Positions 36,760 through 44,305 are shown, counted from the first letter of the stretch. The stretch: DNA of 44,584 nucleotides from Clostridiales bacterium (GCA_022508365.1 JAFLVH010000006.1:1-44584), one strand, 5' to 3'. Numbers and translations are program-made. The notes: generated from the letters alone by a model not told the origin.

Positions 36760-38793
36760 TTAAGTCAACTGCGTTTCTATCTTAAACTTAAAGTCTATGT
36801 CTTTCTTGGGCACGGTCTCGTACGAACCTGCAGGGAACTTTGCAAACGGGTCGGAATATTGCGGCTTACTCGGTCCCCGCCCGTCTAAATACTCTATCTG
36901 CGTCGTGCCTGTGCCGTTTCGCCTTAGGTCGTTTTTTGCATAAGCGCGCGCATAGCCCTCGCCGTCTATCTCAACACCCAGCTTTAGGTAAACCTCTTTT
37001 ATGATGCGTACAGGCCTGCCGTTGTAAAAATACGTTGCGCAGCTGTTTCCGCCTGTGCCGTCCTCGCTGTCGTTGAGTATGCGCAGTCCTACGGACTTTT
37101 GCAGCTTTTTAAGCATATTCTTGTTGTCGGTGTCCACAACCAAAAGATTTTCGTTGCCCGACTTAACATACGTGACCGCCGGTGCGCCGCGCGAATGCTC
37201 TATGTCCTGCGCGGAGTAGAACGTGCTCATGATCTGCAGCGCCGCCGATTCCGACGAATTGTCGCCGGTGGTTATGCCGTGCTGTTCGCTGTCCTTGGGC
37301 GTGTAGTATTCGGCGCCCGACTGCGGAATGTGCGTGCCCTTGTCCACCAGCACGCGGAAGAACGGAATTACGTTGTTGCCGCTTACGCGGAAAAGCCGCA
37401 CGCCGTAAGTCAGCGCAAGCACCATGTCTATTGTTATGTCGTTCATGGACGCAACCGCACAGCCCAAAACGGGCGCATACAGCGCGTCCTCGTGGCTCAT
37501 TATGTTGAAGCCGTCGTTTTCCACGCCTATATAATCTTCGTCGGGCTTTTCAAAGGTAAGCACCTTTACGCCCAGCGGTTCGATAAATCTTTTTATGTAC
37601 TTTATCAGCCCGTACGTCTCAACGGGTCCGCCTGTGATGAAAATCTTTTTTACGTCGTTGTTGATCTCGCGCGACAGCTCGCCCTGAATGTATTGCACTA
37701 TTTTGTGCGCAATTCCGTTGCCGTCCTCTATGCCGATGCAATGCTCAAACTCCTCGCGCGTAATGTACCGCTGTATCAAAAGGTCGCGCGATGCGGAAAT
37801 CGGTACGCCGTAGCGAAACGCGCGGCTCTCGTATATGGGCATGCCCAACACCATCTTTGCGGACTTGATGTCCTTGACAAACAGATATTGCTTGGTGTTA
37901 AGCGCGCTTTCCGCAAGGTGCCCCTCCTCGCCGCTGGGCGGACGGCCCATAGTTTCACGCCCGGACATCTGTCCTTCTATGTACCGCGCGACGGCGTCGT
38001 CTATGTCCTTGCCGCCGATTGGCGCAGGCTCGCTATGCCCGTCCACGCCGTCCACCGAAATGCCGGAGCCCGAAAACGTCACCTTAACAAGCGAAATGCG
38101 CTCCTCTCCGATGTTGAATATAATGGACTTGTCGTTTTTTGCCATGCGACCGGAGAACTTGGCGTAGGCGCACAATGCCTTTGCCATACTCATCACCGTT
38201 TGCGGCATGACGCCGAACGCGTGCTTTACAAGCCGTTTAAGCTCCTCAACGTATTCGCTGTCCGAAAACGGCGGATATACAAGAGACGGCACGATTTGCG
38301 GCACGTCCGAATCCTTAAACAGCAACTCAAGCCGACTCCTGACAATGCCGTAAACGTATGCGAAAAACATCTCGCACACCTCGGAGGGCGTCCTGTCGGC
38401 GGAAAACGTTCTGTCCATGCGCTTGGCCGCGTCGATATCGTCCGTCAACACGTTGCGGACGGGAAAGTAAAACTTGGGAAACTCGTTCCGTTTATAATAG
38501 TAATTTCGGTTGCTCTTTTGTGTCGCAACGGACGCGGCGGGCTGCAAAAGCCTAAGAAGATCGCAAATTTTTACAACGGTAATAAACGGCTTGTCGCCTA
38601 CAGAGCTAACCTCATCGCCGAACAGCCACTTTTTGTCGTCAACGTCGTAGTACGCGACGGAAGGAATGGCGGTCATCGTAAGCGGATCGCCGACAATCTT
38701 GCCGGTGTGCTCCTCCCCGTCGTTGTACGCATACGCGATTTTAATTGTGTCGCTACCCAGGTCGAGCGCGATGTGTACCGAATGCTTTGCCAT
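36760..38793 (-). CDS. Hsp70/actin-fold ATPase, divergent
   Basis: 677-residue protein of the Hsp70/actin/hexokinase ATPase superfamily. Phosphate-1 motif ALDLGSDTIKIAY (9-21), a degenerate phosphate-2 segment IIFNIGEERISLVKV (224-238; DLGGGT of DnaK is replaced by FNIGEE), AESALNTKQYLF and FITGGPVETYGLIKYI (adenosine motif, 385-400). The C-terminal 200 residues are not a standard Hsp70 substrate domain. First gene of the ten-gene operon; its AAGG ribosome site is 6 nt upstream and a perfect consensus promoter lies at 38843-38871. Likely a chaperone-like or assembly ATPase for the other operon products, in line with orphan Hsp70s found in other large multi-gene systems. Function not proven. 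Confidence 0.85.
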   Translation of the reverse strand: MAKHSVHIALDLGSDTIKIAYAYNDGEEHTGKIVGDPLTMTAIPSVAYYDVDDKKWLFGDEVSSVGDKPFITVVKICDLLRLLQPAASVATQKSNRNYYYKRNEFPKFYFPVRNVLTDDIDAAKRMDRTFSADRTPSEVCEMFFAYVYGIVRSRLELLFKDSDVPQIVPSLVYPPFSDSEYVEELKRLVKHAFGVMPQTVMSMAKALCAYAKFSGRMAKNDKSIIFNIGEERISLVKVTFSGSGISVDGVDGHSEPAPIGGKDIDDAVARYIEGQMSGRETMGRPPSGEEGHLAESALNTKQYLFVKDIKSAKMVLGMPIYESRAFRYGVPISASRDLLIQRYITREEFEHCIGIEDGNGIAHKIVQYIQGELSREINNDVKKIFITGGPVETYGLIKYIKRFIEPLGVKVLTFEKPDEDYIGVENDGFNIMSHEDALYAPVLGCAVASMNDITIDMVLALTYGVRLFRVSGNNVIPFFRVLVDKGTHIPQSGAEYYTPKDSEQHGITTGDNSSESAALQIMSTFYSAQDIEHSRGAPAVTYVKSGNENLLVVDTDNKNMLKKLQKSVGLRILNDSEDGTGGNSCATYFYNGRPVRIIKEVYLKLGVEIDGEGYARAYAKNDLRRNGTGTTQIEYLDGRGPSKPQYSDPFAKFPAGSYETVPKKDIDFKFKIETQLT

Positions 38794-38842
38794 GTCAGCC
38801 CTTTGTCGTCCTTTGTAGAATATTTATAATATCCCTGCTAAA

Positions 38843-38871
38843 ATTATATCACTAATACGTCATGTTGTCAA
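38843..38871 (-). promoter_or_regulatory. Perfect consensus promoter of the ten-gene operon
   Basis: Minus strand: TTGACA (38871-38866), 17-nt spacer, TATAAT (38848-38843), an exact sigma-A consensus. Expected start near 38836, giving a leader of about 43 nt before the Hsp70-like gene. No operator-like palindrome is evident. Such a strong promoter suggests steady, high expression. Confidence 0.8.
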
Positions 38872-38973
38872 TTTAAGAAAGATTAGATTTACATTAGAAA
38901 AGAATTCGGAATTATCGGTGATTTGGCGTTGCTTTTCTTCAACGGCTAAAATCCGCACAGTCTGTAACTGTGC
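38872..38973. other. Intergenic spacer with a short hairpin
   Basis: Between the ten-gene operon promoter and the small membrane-protein terminator. A 7-bp stem (GCACAGT/ACTGTGC) with a 5-nt loop lies at 38955-38973. Nothing else is recognised. Confidence 0.5.
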
Positions 38974-39007
38974 AAATAAAAAGCCGCACTATCAACGATA
39001 GCGCGGC
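38974..39007 (-). terminator. Intrinsic terminator after the small membrane protein
   Basis: An 11-bp stem (one mismatch) with a 3-nt loop, 38983-39007, followed on the minus strand by TTTTTATTT. The stem sequence GCCGCGCTATC recurs at 40921-40945 with similar flanks, so the terminator seems to be a dispersed module. Confidence 0.75.
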
Positions 39008-39041
39008 AAAATATCTGAAAATCTATCATTATTATTATCTT

Positions 39042-39080
39042 TAACTCTTAACTCTGAACTCTTAACTCTTAACTCTCAAC
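39042..39080. repeat. Heptamer array overlapping a gene end
   Basis: Five AACTCTT/AACTCTG units. The stop codon and last residues of the small membrane protein are encoded by the array. Confidence 0.8.
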
Positions 39081-39377
39081 CTGCTCTTCCGTTGTGTACG
39101 TATCGGACTGTTCGGTCTTTTCTTCAGCCAACTTTTCTTCGTTTTCCTTGCGGATTTTTTCCATTTCGATTTCGTTATTTATATCGGTCATGGAATATCC
39201 CCTGCCGTTAATCTTTAACACCATAAACAGCGCCAGAGTGACCGCGGCGCAGCCGATAGCAACGTATGAAAACACATTTCGCATAACGCCTGCGAGCGAC
39301 AACGTAAGCGTCACCACAAACGCCGCCATAAATATAAGCGCGATTATCGCTATAATCCTTGCCGTCTTGTCCTTCAT
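39069..39377 (-). CDS. Small two-helix membrane protein, unknown function
   Basis: 102 residues: two membrane helices (about 8-30 and 35-54) joined by a short turn, then a cytoplasmic tail rich in Glu and Lys (EMEKIRKENEEKLAEEKTEQ), probably helical. No family is recognised. TTGCAA, 17 nt and TATAAT precede the ATG by only 7 nt, with no ribosome site, so a leaderless mRNA is predicted. The promoter begins right behind the antiporter stop codon. The final two residues and the stop come from a heptamer repeat, so the C-terminus may differ between strains. Confidence 0.75.
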   Translation of the reverse strand: MKDKTARIIAIIALIFMAAFVVTLTLSLAGVMRNVFSYVAIGCAAVTLALFMVLKINGRGYSMTDINNEIEMEKIRKENEEKLAEEKTEQSDTYTTEEQVES

Positions 39378-39384
39378 ATAATCT

Positions 39385-39413
39385 ATTATATATCAAACAA
39401 AAGACAATTGCAA
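39385..39413 (-). promoter_or_regulatory. Promoter of the small membrane protein (leaderless)
   Basis: TTGCAA (39413-39408), 17-nt spacer, TATAAT (39390-39385), 7 nt, then the ATG. The transcript should begin at or beside the start codon. Confidence 0.7.
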
Positions 39414-39420
39414 GTATGTT

Positions 39421-40617
39421 TTATTCTTGTTTGAGCAATTTTTTGTAAGTGAGATCCATGCATATTGCGCCAAGCGGCGCTGTAATGATAATGGAAAGCA
39501 CGGCAACAGAGAGGACGATATTTCCGCAAGGCAAGCCTAACGAAAGCGGAATAGCTCCGATTGCGGCTTGAACGGTTGCCTTTGGCAAATAAGCGATCAC
39601 ACAATATAACCTTTCTTTTTGATTCAGCTTTGTGCCGAGCAAGCAAAGCCATACTCCAAGGCTGCGGAAAACAAGGCTTACGGCAATCAACAGCAGCGCC
39701 CACGCGCCCGCATTAACGGTATAGCGAATATCCACCGCCGCTCCGACCAAGACGAACAAAATAACCTCTGCCGCAAGCCACAGCTTGCCGAACTTCTCCT
39801 GCAGCCTAGTAACCACTTCTTTTGCACTGCGCATAGATAGCGCCATCGCCATACTCATTATAGCAAGCAAGCCCGAAACCGAAAAGTACTTTTTAAGCCA
39901 CGTTTCGACAGCGAGCAGCAAAAAGGCAAAGCCCAATATTATAATCACTTTTACGCTGTTTCTTATATGGTGATTATGCGAGTATGCCGTTTCAAAAAAC
40001 CACGCGAGCAAAAGTCCTACCGCAACGCCGAGCAAAATACCCGAAACTATGGAAATCGGAATATTCAAAAACGCCATAACTTGCACGCCTTTACCCTGCG
40101 CCATGCCCACAAAAGCCGTAAACAGGACTATAACAAATACGTCGTCGAGGGACGCGCCTGCGAGTATCATTTGCGGAACGCCTTTATCCGTGCCGTATTT
40201 TTCGTCCATCAGCTGTACCATGCGCGGCACGACAACGGCTGGAGAAACCGCGCCGAGGACCGCACCCATTATTGCCGCCTCTACATATGTTACGCCTAAG
40301 AATATCGGCGCAAAAATAACGCATGACACAATTTCAAACACCGCAGGAGCAAACGACATTAAAACTGCCGGGCGCCCCACTCGTTTTAAGTCTTTTAGGT
40401 TGAGCGACAGTCCGGCTTTAATCAATATTATTACAAGCGCTATCTGCCTAAGCTCTGACGATATGCCGAGAATGGAACTGTCAAACAAATCGAGCACATA
40501 CGGTCCGAGTACTATGCCCGTAATAAGCATACCGATAATTCGCGGCAGCTTTATCGCCTTGCATATAGCGGCAAGGCTTAATCCTACAAGAAAAATCAAC
40601 GCAAGCGATGTCAACAT
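39421..40617 (-). CDS. Cation/proton antiporter under fluoride riboswitch control
   Basis: Inner-membrane transporter of 398 residues with about 12 hydrophobic helices, of the monovalent cation/proton antiporter superfamily. Typical segments: RIIGMLITGIVLGPYVL near the N-terminus, KAGLSLNLKDLKR, GAVLGAVSPAVVVP, and the acidic pair in GASLDDVFVIVLF as the likely ion site. The start at 40617 has GAGGAG seven nt upstream; a reading to 40704 would translate the riboswitch. It lies directly behind a fluoride riboswitch and terminator, so expression should rise with fluoride. Antiporter-like proteins are among the known targets of this riboswitch class, so a role in fluoride or proton homeostasis during fluoride stress is inferred, not direct evidence of fluoride transport. 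Confidence 0.9.
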   Translation of the reverse strand: MLTSLALIFLVGLSLAAICKAIKLPRIIGMLITGIVLGPYVLDLFDSSILGISSELRQIALVIILIKAGLSLNLKDLKRVGRPAVLMSFAPAVFEIVSCVIFAPIFLGVTYVEAAIMGAVLGAVSPAVVVPRMVQLMDEKYGTDKGVPQMILAGASLDDVFVIVLFTAFVGMAQGKGVQVMAFLNIPISIVSGILLGVAVGLLLAWFFETAYSHNHHIRNSVKVIIILGFAFLLLAVETWLKKYFSVSGLLAIMSMAMALSMRSAKEVVTRLQEKFGKLWLAAEVILFVLVGAAVDIRYTVNAGAWALLLIAVSLVFRSLGVWLCLLGTKLNQKERLYCVIAYLPKATVQAAIGAIPLSLGLPCGNIVLSVAVLSIIITAPLGAICMDLTYKKLLKQE

Positions 40618-40634
40618 AAAACTCTCCTCAAAAC

Positions 40635-40679
40635 AAAAAAGCCGATGCTTCTGCGAGATAATCACAGAAGTCATCAGCT
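40635..40679 (-). terminator. Riboswitch expression-platform terminator
   Basis: A 14-bp stem with one bulge (AGCTGATG-CTTCTG against CAGAAGCATCGGCT) and an 11-nt loop, followed by TTTTTT on the minus strand. Its left arm is the 3' part of the fluoride aptamer, so ligand binding should compete with terminator formation. Confidence 0.85.
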
Positions 40680-40724
40680 TAATAAAGCGGTTTAGGTTTC
40701 CCAAGGGAGAACTTCATTCCCTAC
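40664..40724 (-). promoter_or_regulatory. Fluoride riboswitch (crcB motif)
   Basis: On the minus strand the leader begins GGGAATGAAGTTCTCCC, then AACCGC, then GCTGATGACTTCTG. These are the conserved blocks of the fluoride aptamer: the first hairpin with the ATGAAGTTC loop, the ACCGC junction and the TGATGACTTCT strand; GAAG and CTTC form the pseudoknot. The predicted transcript starts at about 40724, just before the aptamer. The downstream gene and overlapping terminator support a genuine transcription-terminating switch. Confidence 0.9.
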
Positions 40725-40730
40725 GATAAT

Positions 40731-40759
40731 ATTATATCAAATAAATATTGTATTTGCAA
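40731..40759 (-). promoter_or_regulatory. Promoter of the riboswitch-antiporter unit
   Basis: TTGCAA (40759-40754), 17-nt spacer, perfect TATAAT (40736-40731) on the minus strand, placing the 5' end at the riboswitch. Confidence 0.75.
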
Positions 40760-40920
40760 CAAAAATCGAGTAAAAATATGATTGTGATTTTTCACAGCAC
40801 GCGTGTGCGCTTGTTCGGAATAACCTGCGGTTGCTTCGTTAGACAAAAGCATTTTTATTGTTCCTAATTGCTTTTGTCATTCCGAGCGTTTTTTGCCTGC
40901 CGAAAAATCTCATCATTAAT
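40760..40920. other. Intergenic spacer with a hairpin and a degenerate dispersed repeat
   Basis: Between the riboswitch promoter and pgk. A 10-bp inverted repeat (40842-40851 and 40869-40878, arm GACAAAAGCA) overlaps a GTCATTCCGAGCG ... GAAAAATCT sequence (40877-40910) related to widespread intergenic repeats. No gene is visible. Confidence 0.5.
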
Positions 40921-40945
40921 GCCGCGCTATCGTTGATAGCGCGGC
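40921..40945. repeat. Perfect hairpin module, second copy
   Basis: A perfect 11-bp stem GCCGCGCTATC/GATAGCGCGGC with a 3-nt loop. The same stem and similar flanking AT-rich sequence occur at 38983-39007. This copy has no clear T-run on the minus strand. Confidence 0.7.
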
Positions 40946-40997
40946 ACAATTTTTAAAAATTCTATCCTTATCTTTACTTATTGCAAAACAGAACGTA

Positions 40998-41125
40998 TTT
41001 GAGAGTGCGGAGATGCGAGTAAGACAAGGCAACCGAGCGGCGGCGACGAGGAGTGTAGACCCACCTACACGACTCGAGACGCCGCGACGGTTAACGCCGT
41101 ATTACGACGCATATACGCGCTCGAA
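40998..41125 (-). repeat. Dispersed hairpin element, copy B
   Basis: About 128 nt beginning 1 nt after the pgk stop codon. It folds into one long imperfect hairpin with the apex GTGTAG-ACCCAC-CTACAC (perfect 6-bp stem) and ends in TTTGAGAGT/CGAA arms. It shares length, core and orientation with copy A (36621-36748). Confidence 0.8.
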
Positions 41126-41126
41126 T

Positions 41127-42431
41127 TTATTTGTCGTTAAGGCACGCAATACCGGGAAGCACCTTGCCCTCAAGGAACTCAAGCGACGCGCCGCCGCCCG
41201 TGCTGATGTGGCTCATCTTGTCCGCAAAGCCGAGCTGCTTAACTGCCGCCGCGCTGTCGCCGCCGCCGATAATGGTAGTACATTTGCCGTACACGTCGGC
41301 AAGCGCCTGCGCCACCGCGATAGTGCCCTTTGCAAGCGTCGGGTTCTCGAACACGCCCATGGGTCCGTTCCACACGACAGCCTTGGCGGTTTTAACCTTG
41401 CTTGCGTAAAGCTCACGTGTCTTTTCGCCGATATCCATACCCATCATGTCCGCAGGGATAGCGTTGCTGGGCACGGTCTTTACTTCTATTTCCGCGTCGA
41501 TAGGATCGGGGAAGCTCTTGGTTATAACGGTGTCGATAGGCAGAACAAGCTCCTTGCCGAGCTTTGCCGCTTTGTCTATCATGTCCTTGCAGTAAGAAAT
41601 CTTTTCCTCGTCGAGGAGCGAAGTGCCCACGCCGTAGCCTTTGGCCTTGAGGAAGGTATACGCCATGCCGCCGCCGATAATAAGCGTGTCGCACTTTTCC
41701 AAAAGATTGGAAATAACGTTGAGCTTGTCGGCAACCTTAGCGCCGCCGAGTATGGCGACAAACGGGTGCGGCGGATTCTCTATGGTCGCGCCCATGACCG
41801 ACAATTCCTTTTCTATAAGCTCGCCGCAGACGGCGGTCTTGATAATGCCGTATTCGACGATAGCCGCGGTGGAGGCATGCGAGCGGTGCGCCGTGCCGAA
41901 TGCGTCATTTACGTACACTTCCGCGTCGTAAGCAAGCGCCTTGCAGAACGCCTCGTCCTTGCCCTCTTCCTCCCAGTGGAAGCGGAGGTTTTCAAGCAAT
42001 ACCGCCTCGCCGGGCTTAAGCGCGGCGCGCTTAGCGTTTGCGTCCGGTCCGATTACGTCGGTCGCAAACTTCACCTTGCCGCCCAAAAGTTCGTTTAATT
42101 TAGCTGCGACGGGCGCAAGCGTAAGCTTTTTGGGCTCGTCCTTTTTGGCCTTTTCAATAAGAGCCTCGGCAGTGGTTTCGCCCGCCTCGACCTTTTGCTT
42201 GTCCTTTTTGTTGAGCTTGACTTCGGCGGACAGAATGGAATGCGGTTTGCCCATGTGCGAGCAAAGCGTCACCATAGCGCCCTGAGAAAGCAAGTACTTT
42301 ATGGTGGGAAGCGCGCCGATAATGCGCGTGTCGTCGGTGATTACGCCGTCTTTCATGGGCACGTTAAAGTCGCAGCGCACAAGTACGCGCTTGCCCTTTA
42401 CGTCTACGTCCCTAACAGTCTTTTTGTTCAT
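41127..42431 (-). CDS. pgk: Phosphoglycerate kinase
   Basis: Glycolytic enzyme transferring phosphate from 1,3-bisphosphoglycerate to ADP. 434 residues, slightly above the usual 390-420 because of inserts near residues 70-110 (a Lys-rich segment [20 protein letters not shown]). Signature VRCDFNVPM (18-26), DDTRI, SHMGKP, and the C-terminal nucleotide site WNGPMGVFE ... GGGDSAAAV ... [13 protein letters not shown] are present. AAGGAG eight nt upstream sets the start. It lies 35 nt behind the TIM-barrel gene and is likely transcribed from the promoter at 43270-43298. A dispersed hairpin element directly follows its stop codon. Confidence 0.97.
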   Translation of the reverse strand: MNKKTVRDVDVKGKRVLVRCDFNVPMKDGVITDDTRIIGALPTIKYLLSQGAMVTLCSHMGKPHSILSAEVKLNKKDKQKVEAGETTAEALIEKAKKDEPKKLTLAPVAAKLNELLGGKVKFATDVIGPDANAKRAALKPGEAVLLENLRFHWEEEGKDEAFCKALAYDAEVYVNDAFGTAHRSHASTAAIVEYGIIKTAVCGELIEKELSVMGATIENPPHPFVAILGGAKVADKLNVISNLLEKCDTLIIGGGMAYTFLKAKGYGVGTSLLDEEKISYCKDMIDKAAKLGKELVLPIDTVITKSFPDPIDAEIEVKTVPSNAIPADMMGMDIGEKTRELYASKVKTAKAVVWNGPMGVFENPTLAKGTIAVAQALADVYGKCTTIIGGGDSAAAVKQLGFADKMSHISTGGGASLEFLEGKVLPGIACLNDK

Positions 42432-42466
42432 GTTTCTATCTCCTTATTCGGAAAATTATTGTTTAG

Positions 42467-43261
42467 TTAATTATTTACAGTGCTGCGGTACTGCGCCAAA
42501 AGAAAGTCAAACGCGCCCTGCACCTGCAAATAGTCCGTGTAAGTATCGCTCCCTGCGGCAAGCAAAACCGGCGCGGTTATCCTGCGGCGCTCGAGATCGG
42601 CAAAAAGTTTATCAAACCTGTACTTGCCGCGACCGGGCAGGCACCACTCCGTTTTGTTAAAGTCCTGCACGTCGATTAAGCTCACGCGCTCCGCCGGGCA
42701 TGCGTCCAAAAACTCGCGAATGTCATACCCGGAGATTTCGGACTGGTAAAGGCTGAACGACGCGAACAGCCGCGGACACAGCGCCATTATGTTCTTGAAA
42801 AATTCGGGCGTGGCAGCGTACGACCAGCGCATGTTCTTTAACGAAAGGCTTACGCCGTAGGTGGCGGCGATGTCGCACAACTGATTGATGCGCTGCGCGA
42901 GCCGCTGATAATCGAAGTCCTTGGTGTATGTAAGATTGATGGGGCCGCGGAATGTGTAAAACTTGGCGTCGAACGCAAAGCACGCATAACACACCTTGCG
43001 GAAAATAAGCTCCGCGTCGGCGCGCACGCGCAAGTTTGGCGAAAACAACTGCGGCTCAAACTGCGTGGACTGCGGTGAAACAGCCACTACCTCTATCCCC
43101 ATACGCGTCTGTGCGATTTGGTCCACGTACGCCTTTTCGTAATCGGAAAAGGTGTTGAGACTGACCTCCGTGGTGTCCACGCGCATCTTGCGCATTATGT
43201 CAAACATATTCTCCGCCGAGGCGGTATTGAAAAATGTTGATGTGGATAAACCAATCTTCAT
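42467..43261 (-). CDS. Xylose-isomerase-like TIM-barrel protein
   Basis: 264 residues of the sugar-phosphate isomerase/epimerase (AP endonuclease 2-like) TIM-barrel type. The N-terminal MKIGLSTSTFF, the central VSLSLKNMRW (residue ~135-145) where metal ligands usually sit, and VSLIDVQDF near 195 match the family strand pattern; the usual glutamate of the NH/E motif appears replaced by KN, so a metal-dependent activity is not certain. Substrate unknown. Promoter TTGCCT-17-TATAAT lies 8 nt before the ATG with no ribosome site, so a leaderless mRNA is likely. It precedes pgk by 35 nt. Confidence 0.82.
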   Translation of the reverse strand: MKIGLSTSTFFNTASAENMFDIMRKMRVDTTEVSLNTFSDYEKAYVDQIAQTRMGIEVVAVSPQSTQFEPQLFSPNLRVRADAELIFRKVCYACFAFDAKFYTFRGPINLTYTKDFDYQRLAQRINQLCDIAATYGVSLSLKNMRWSYAATPEFFKNIMALCPRLFASFSLYQSEISGYDIREFLDACPAERVSLIDVQDFNKTEWCLPGRGKYRFDKLFADLERRRITAPVLLAAGSDTYTDYLQVQGAFDFLLAQYRSTVNN

Positions 43262-43269
43262 ATGCCGCT

Positions 43270-43298
43270 ATTATACCATATATTGTGGTAAAAGGCAA
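43270..43298 (-). promoter_or_regulatory. Promoter of the TIM-barrel/pgk unit (leaderless)
   Basis: TTGCCT (43298-43293), 17-nt spacer, extended -10 TGGTATAAT ending at 43270, then 8 nt to the ATG at 43261. Confidence 0.7.
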
Positions 43299-43309
43299 GC
43301 AATTTACCA

Positions 43310-43342
43310 ATGCAGAATTAAGAATGCAGAATTAAGAATTAG
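43310..43342. repeat. TGCAGAATTAAGAA repeat array
   Basis: Two TGCAGAATTAAGAA units plus a partial one upstream of the TIM-barrel promoter. It is related to the ATTCTGC array at 14593-14622 in reverse orientation. A GCGGC-TAT-GCCGC hairpin follows at 43344-43356. Confidence 0.65.
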
Positions 43343-43399
43343 TGCGGCTATGCCGCCGTTAAGGATAAAATGCGCGACATCGCAACCCCTATCAGTCTG

Positions 43400-43426
43400 G
43401 ACTCCTGACTCTTAACTCTGAACTAT
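43400..43426. repeat. Heptamer array overlapping a gene end
   Basis: GACTCCT/GACTCTT/AACTCTG units; the stop codon and last residues (VQS) of the membrane protein at 43412 lie within it. Confidence 0.7.
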
Positions 43427-44290
43427 CAAATGCCACAACTTACTAAGCCTTTTGCCGTCTATTGTCTCGGTGTCGAAAAGGCTTTTAAGCGACTCGTATT
43501 TATTCCTCGATATGCGCGTATGTCCTTGGTACATATCTATGCGGTAATAATCTCTTTTAGCGTAAATGTAAAACTTATATTCGCCGTAGGTAAAACCGTG
43601 GACGGTGGTAAACAGAATTTTCCTTTTTGCTTCTATCTCTTTTCTGATTCCGCCGAACGTCGCATTCTCGTTCACGTACTCGACTTTAAACCTAAGCATG
43701 ACGTATACGCGCACGGCAAACTTTGCCGCGTATATCAGCAGCAAACACATTATCGCGTTGAATGATATTGTCGCCAGTGTGAGCGATACGTTTACAAACT
43801 CCAACACGGCAAGCACAACGCCGGTGATACCTGTTGCCGCTGTCAACGCTCCGCCCATAGCTATGATTATTACCTTCTTTATCATGGCGCGTTCGGCAAA
43901 TAAATATCTGACAAAACAGCCGAGCAAAAACGCAAACGCCGCCACGGCGGAATATACGCCGCACTCCCACGCAGTAAAGGTTTGCTTGTAATATCTTACT
44001 GCGTAATACATGCAAGCTATCGCCACGACAAGCAAAACCCAAAGCACGAGCATAACGACGGAAGCGCGAAATAAGCTCATATATTTTTTGACGGCAACCA
44101 CCGTAAACAATATCCCAAAAGCCGCAAAACAGCACACTGCAATCACCATAGACAGATTACGGCAAATCCCTAAAGAGACGCCGAAAAACGCCACAGAAAG
44201 CAAAAGAAGGGCATAATACGCCGTCCTTGTCAAGTGAACATACTTTTTGCCTGTTTTATATATGTACTTTTCGGCTTGCTTTTTTGTCAT
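43412..44290 (-). CDS. Polytopic membrane protein, unknown function
   Basis: 292 residues: a basic N-terminus (MTKKQAEKYIYKTGKKY), about six membrane helices between residues 22 and 195, and a C-terminal soluble tail (about 200-292) with many Lys, Arg and Tyr (YGEYKFYIYAKRDYYRIDMYQ). No recognised family or catalytic motif. No clear ribosome site before the ATG; it starts 15 nt behind the DUF3795-like gene, so it is likely co-transcribed. Its final residues and stop are encoded by a heptamer repeat. Confidence 0.75.
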   Translation of the reverse strand: MTKKQAEKYIYKTGKKYVHLTRTAYYALLLLSVAFFGVSLGICRNLSMVIAVCCFAAFGILFTVVAVKKYMSLFRASVVMLVLWVLLVVAIACMYYAVRYYKQTFTAWECGVYSAVAAFAFLLGCFVRYLFAERAMIKKVIIIAMGGALTAATGITGVVLAVLEFVNVSLTLATISFNAIMCLLLIYAAKFAVRVYVMLRFKVEYVNENATFGGIRKEIEAKRKILFTTVHGFTYGEYKFYIYAKRDYYRIDMYQGHTRISRNKYESLKSLFDTETIDGKRLSKLWHLIVQS

Positions 44291-44305
44291 AATATTAAAA
44301 TGTGT

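Noticed and set aside
37099-38829. Plus-strand frame of 576 codons opposite the Hsp70-like gene
   Set aside because: Antisense artefact of GC-biased third positions; low-quality Arg/His/Val protein without motifs, and it reads through the operon's start region.
40618-40704. N-terminal extension of the antiporter
   Set aside because: Would translate the fluoride riboswitch terminator.
41013-42098. Plus-strand frame of 361 codons opposite pgk
   Set aside because: Shadow of pgk and the dispersed hairpin element B.
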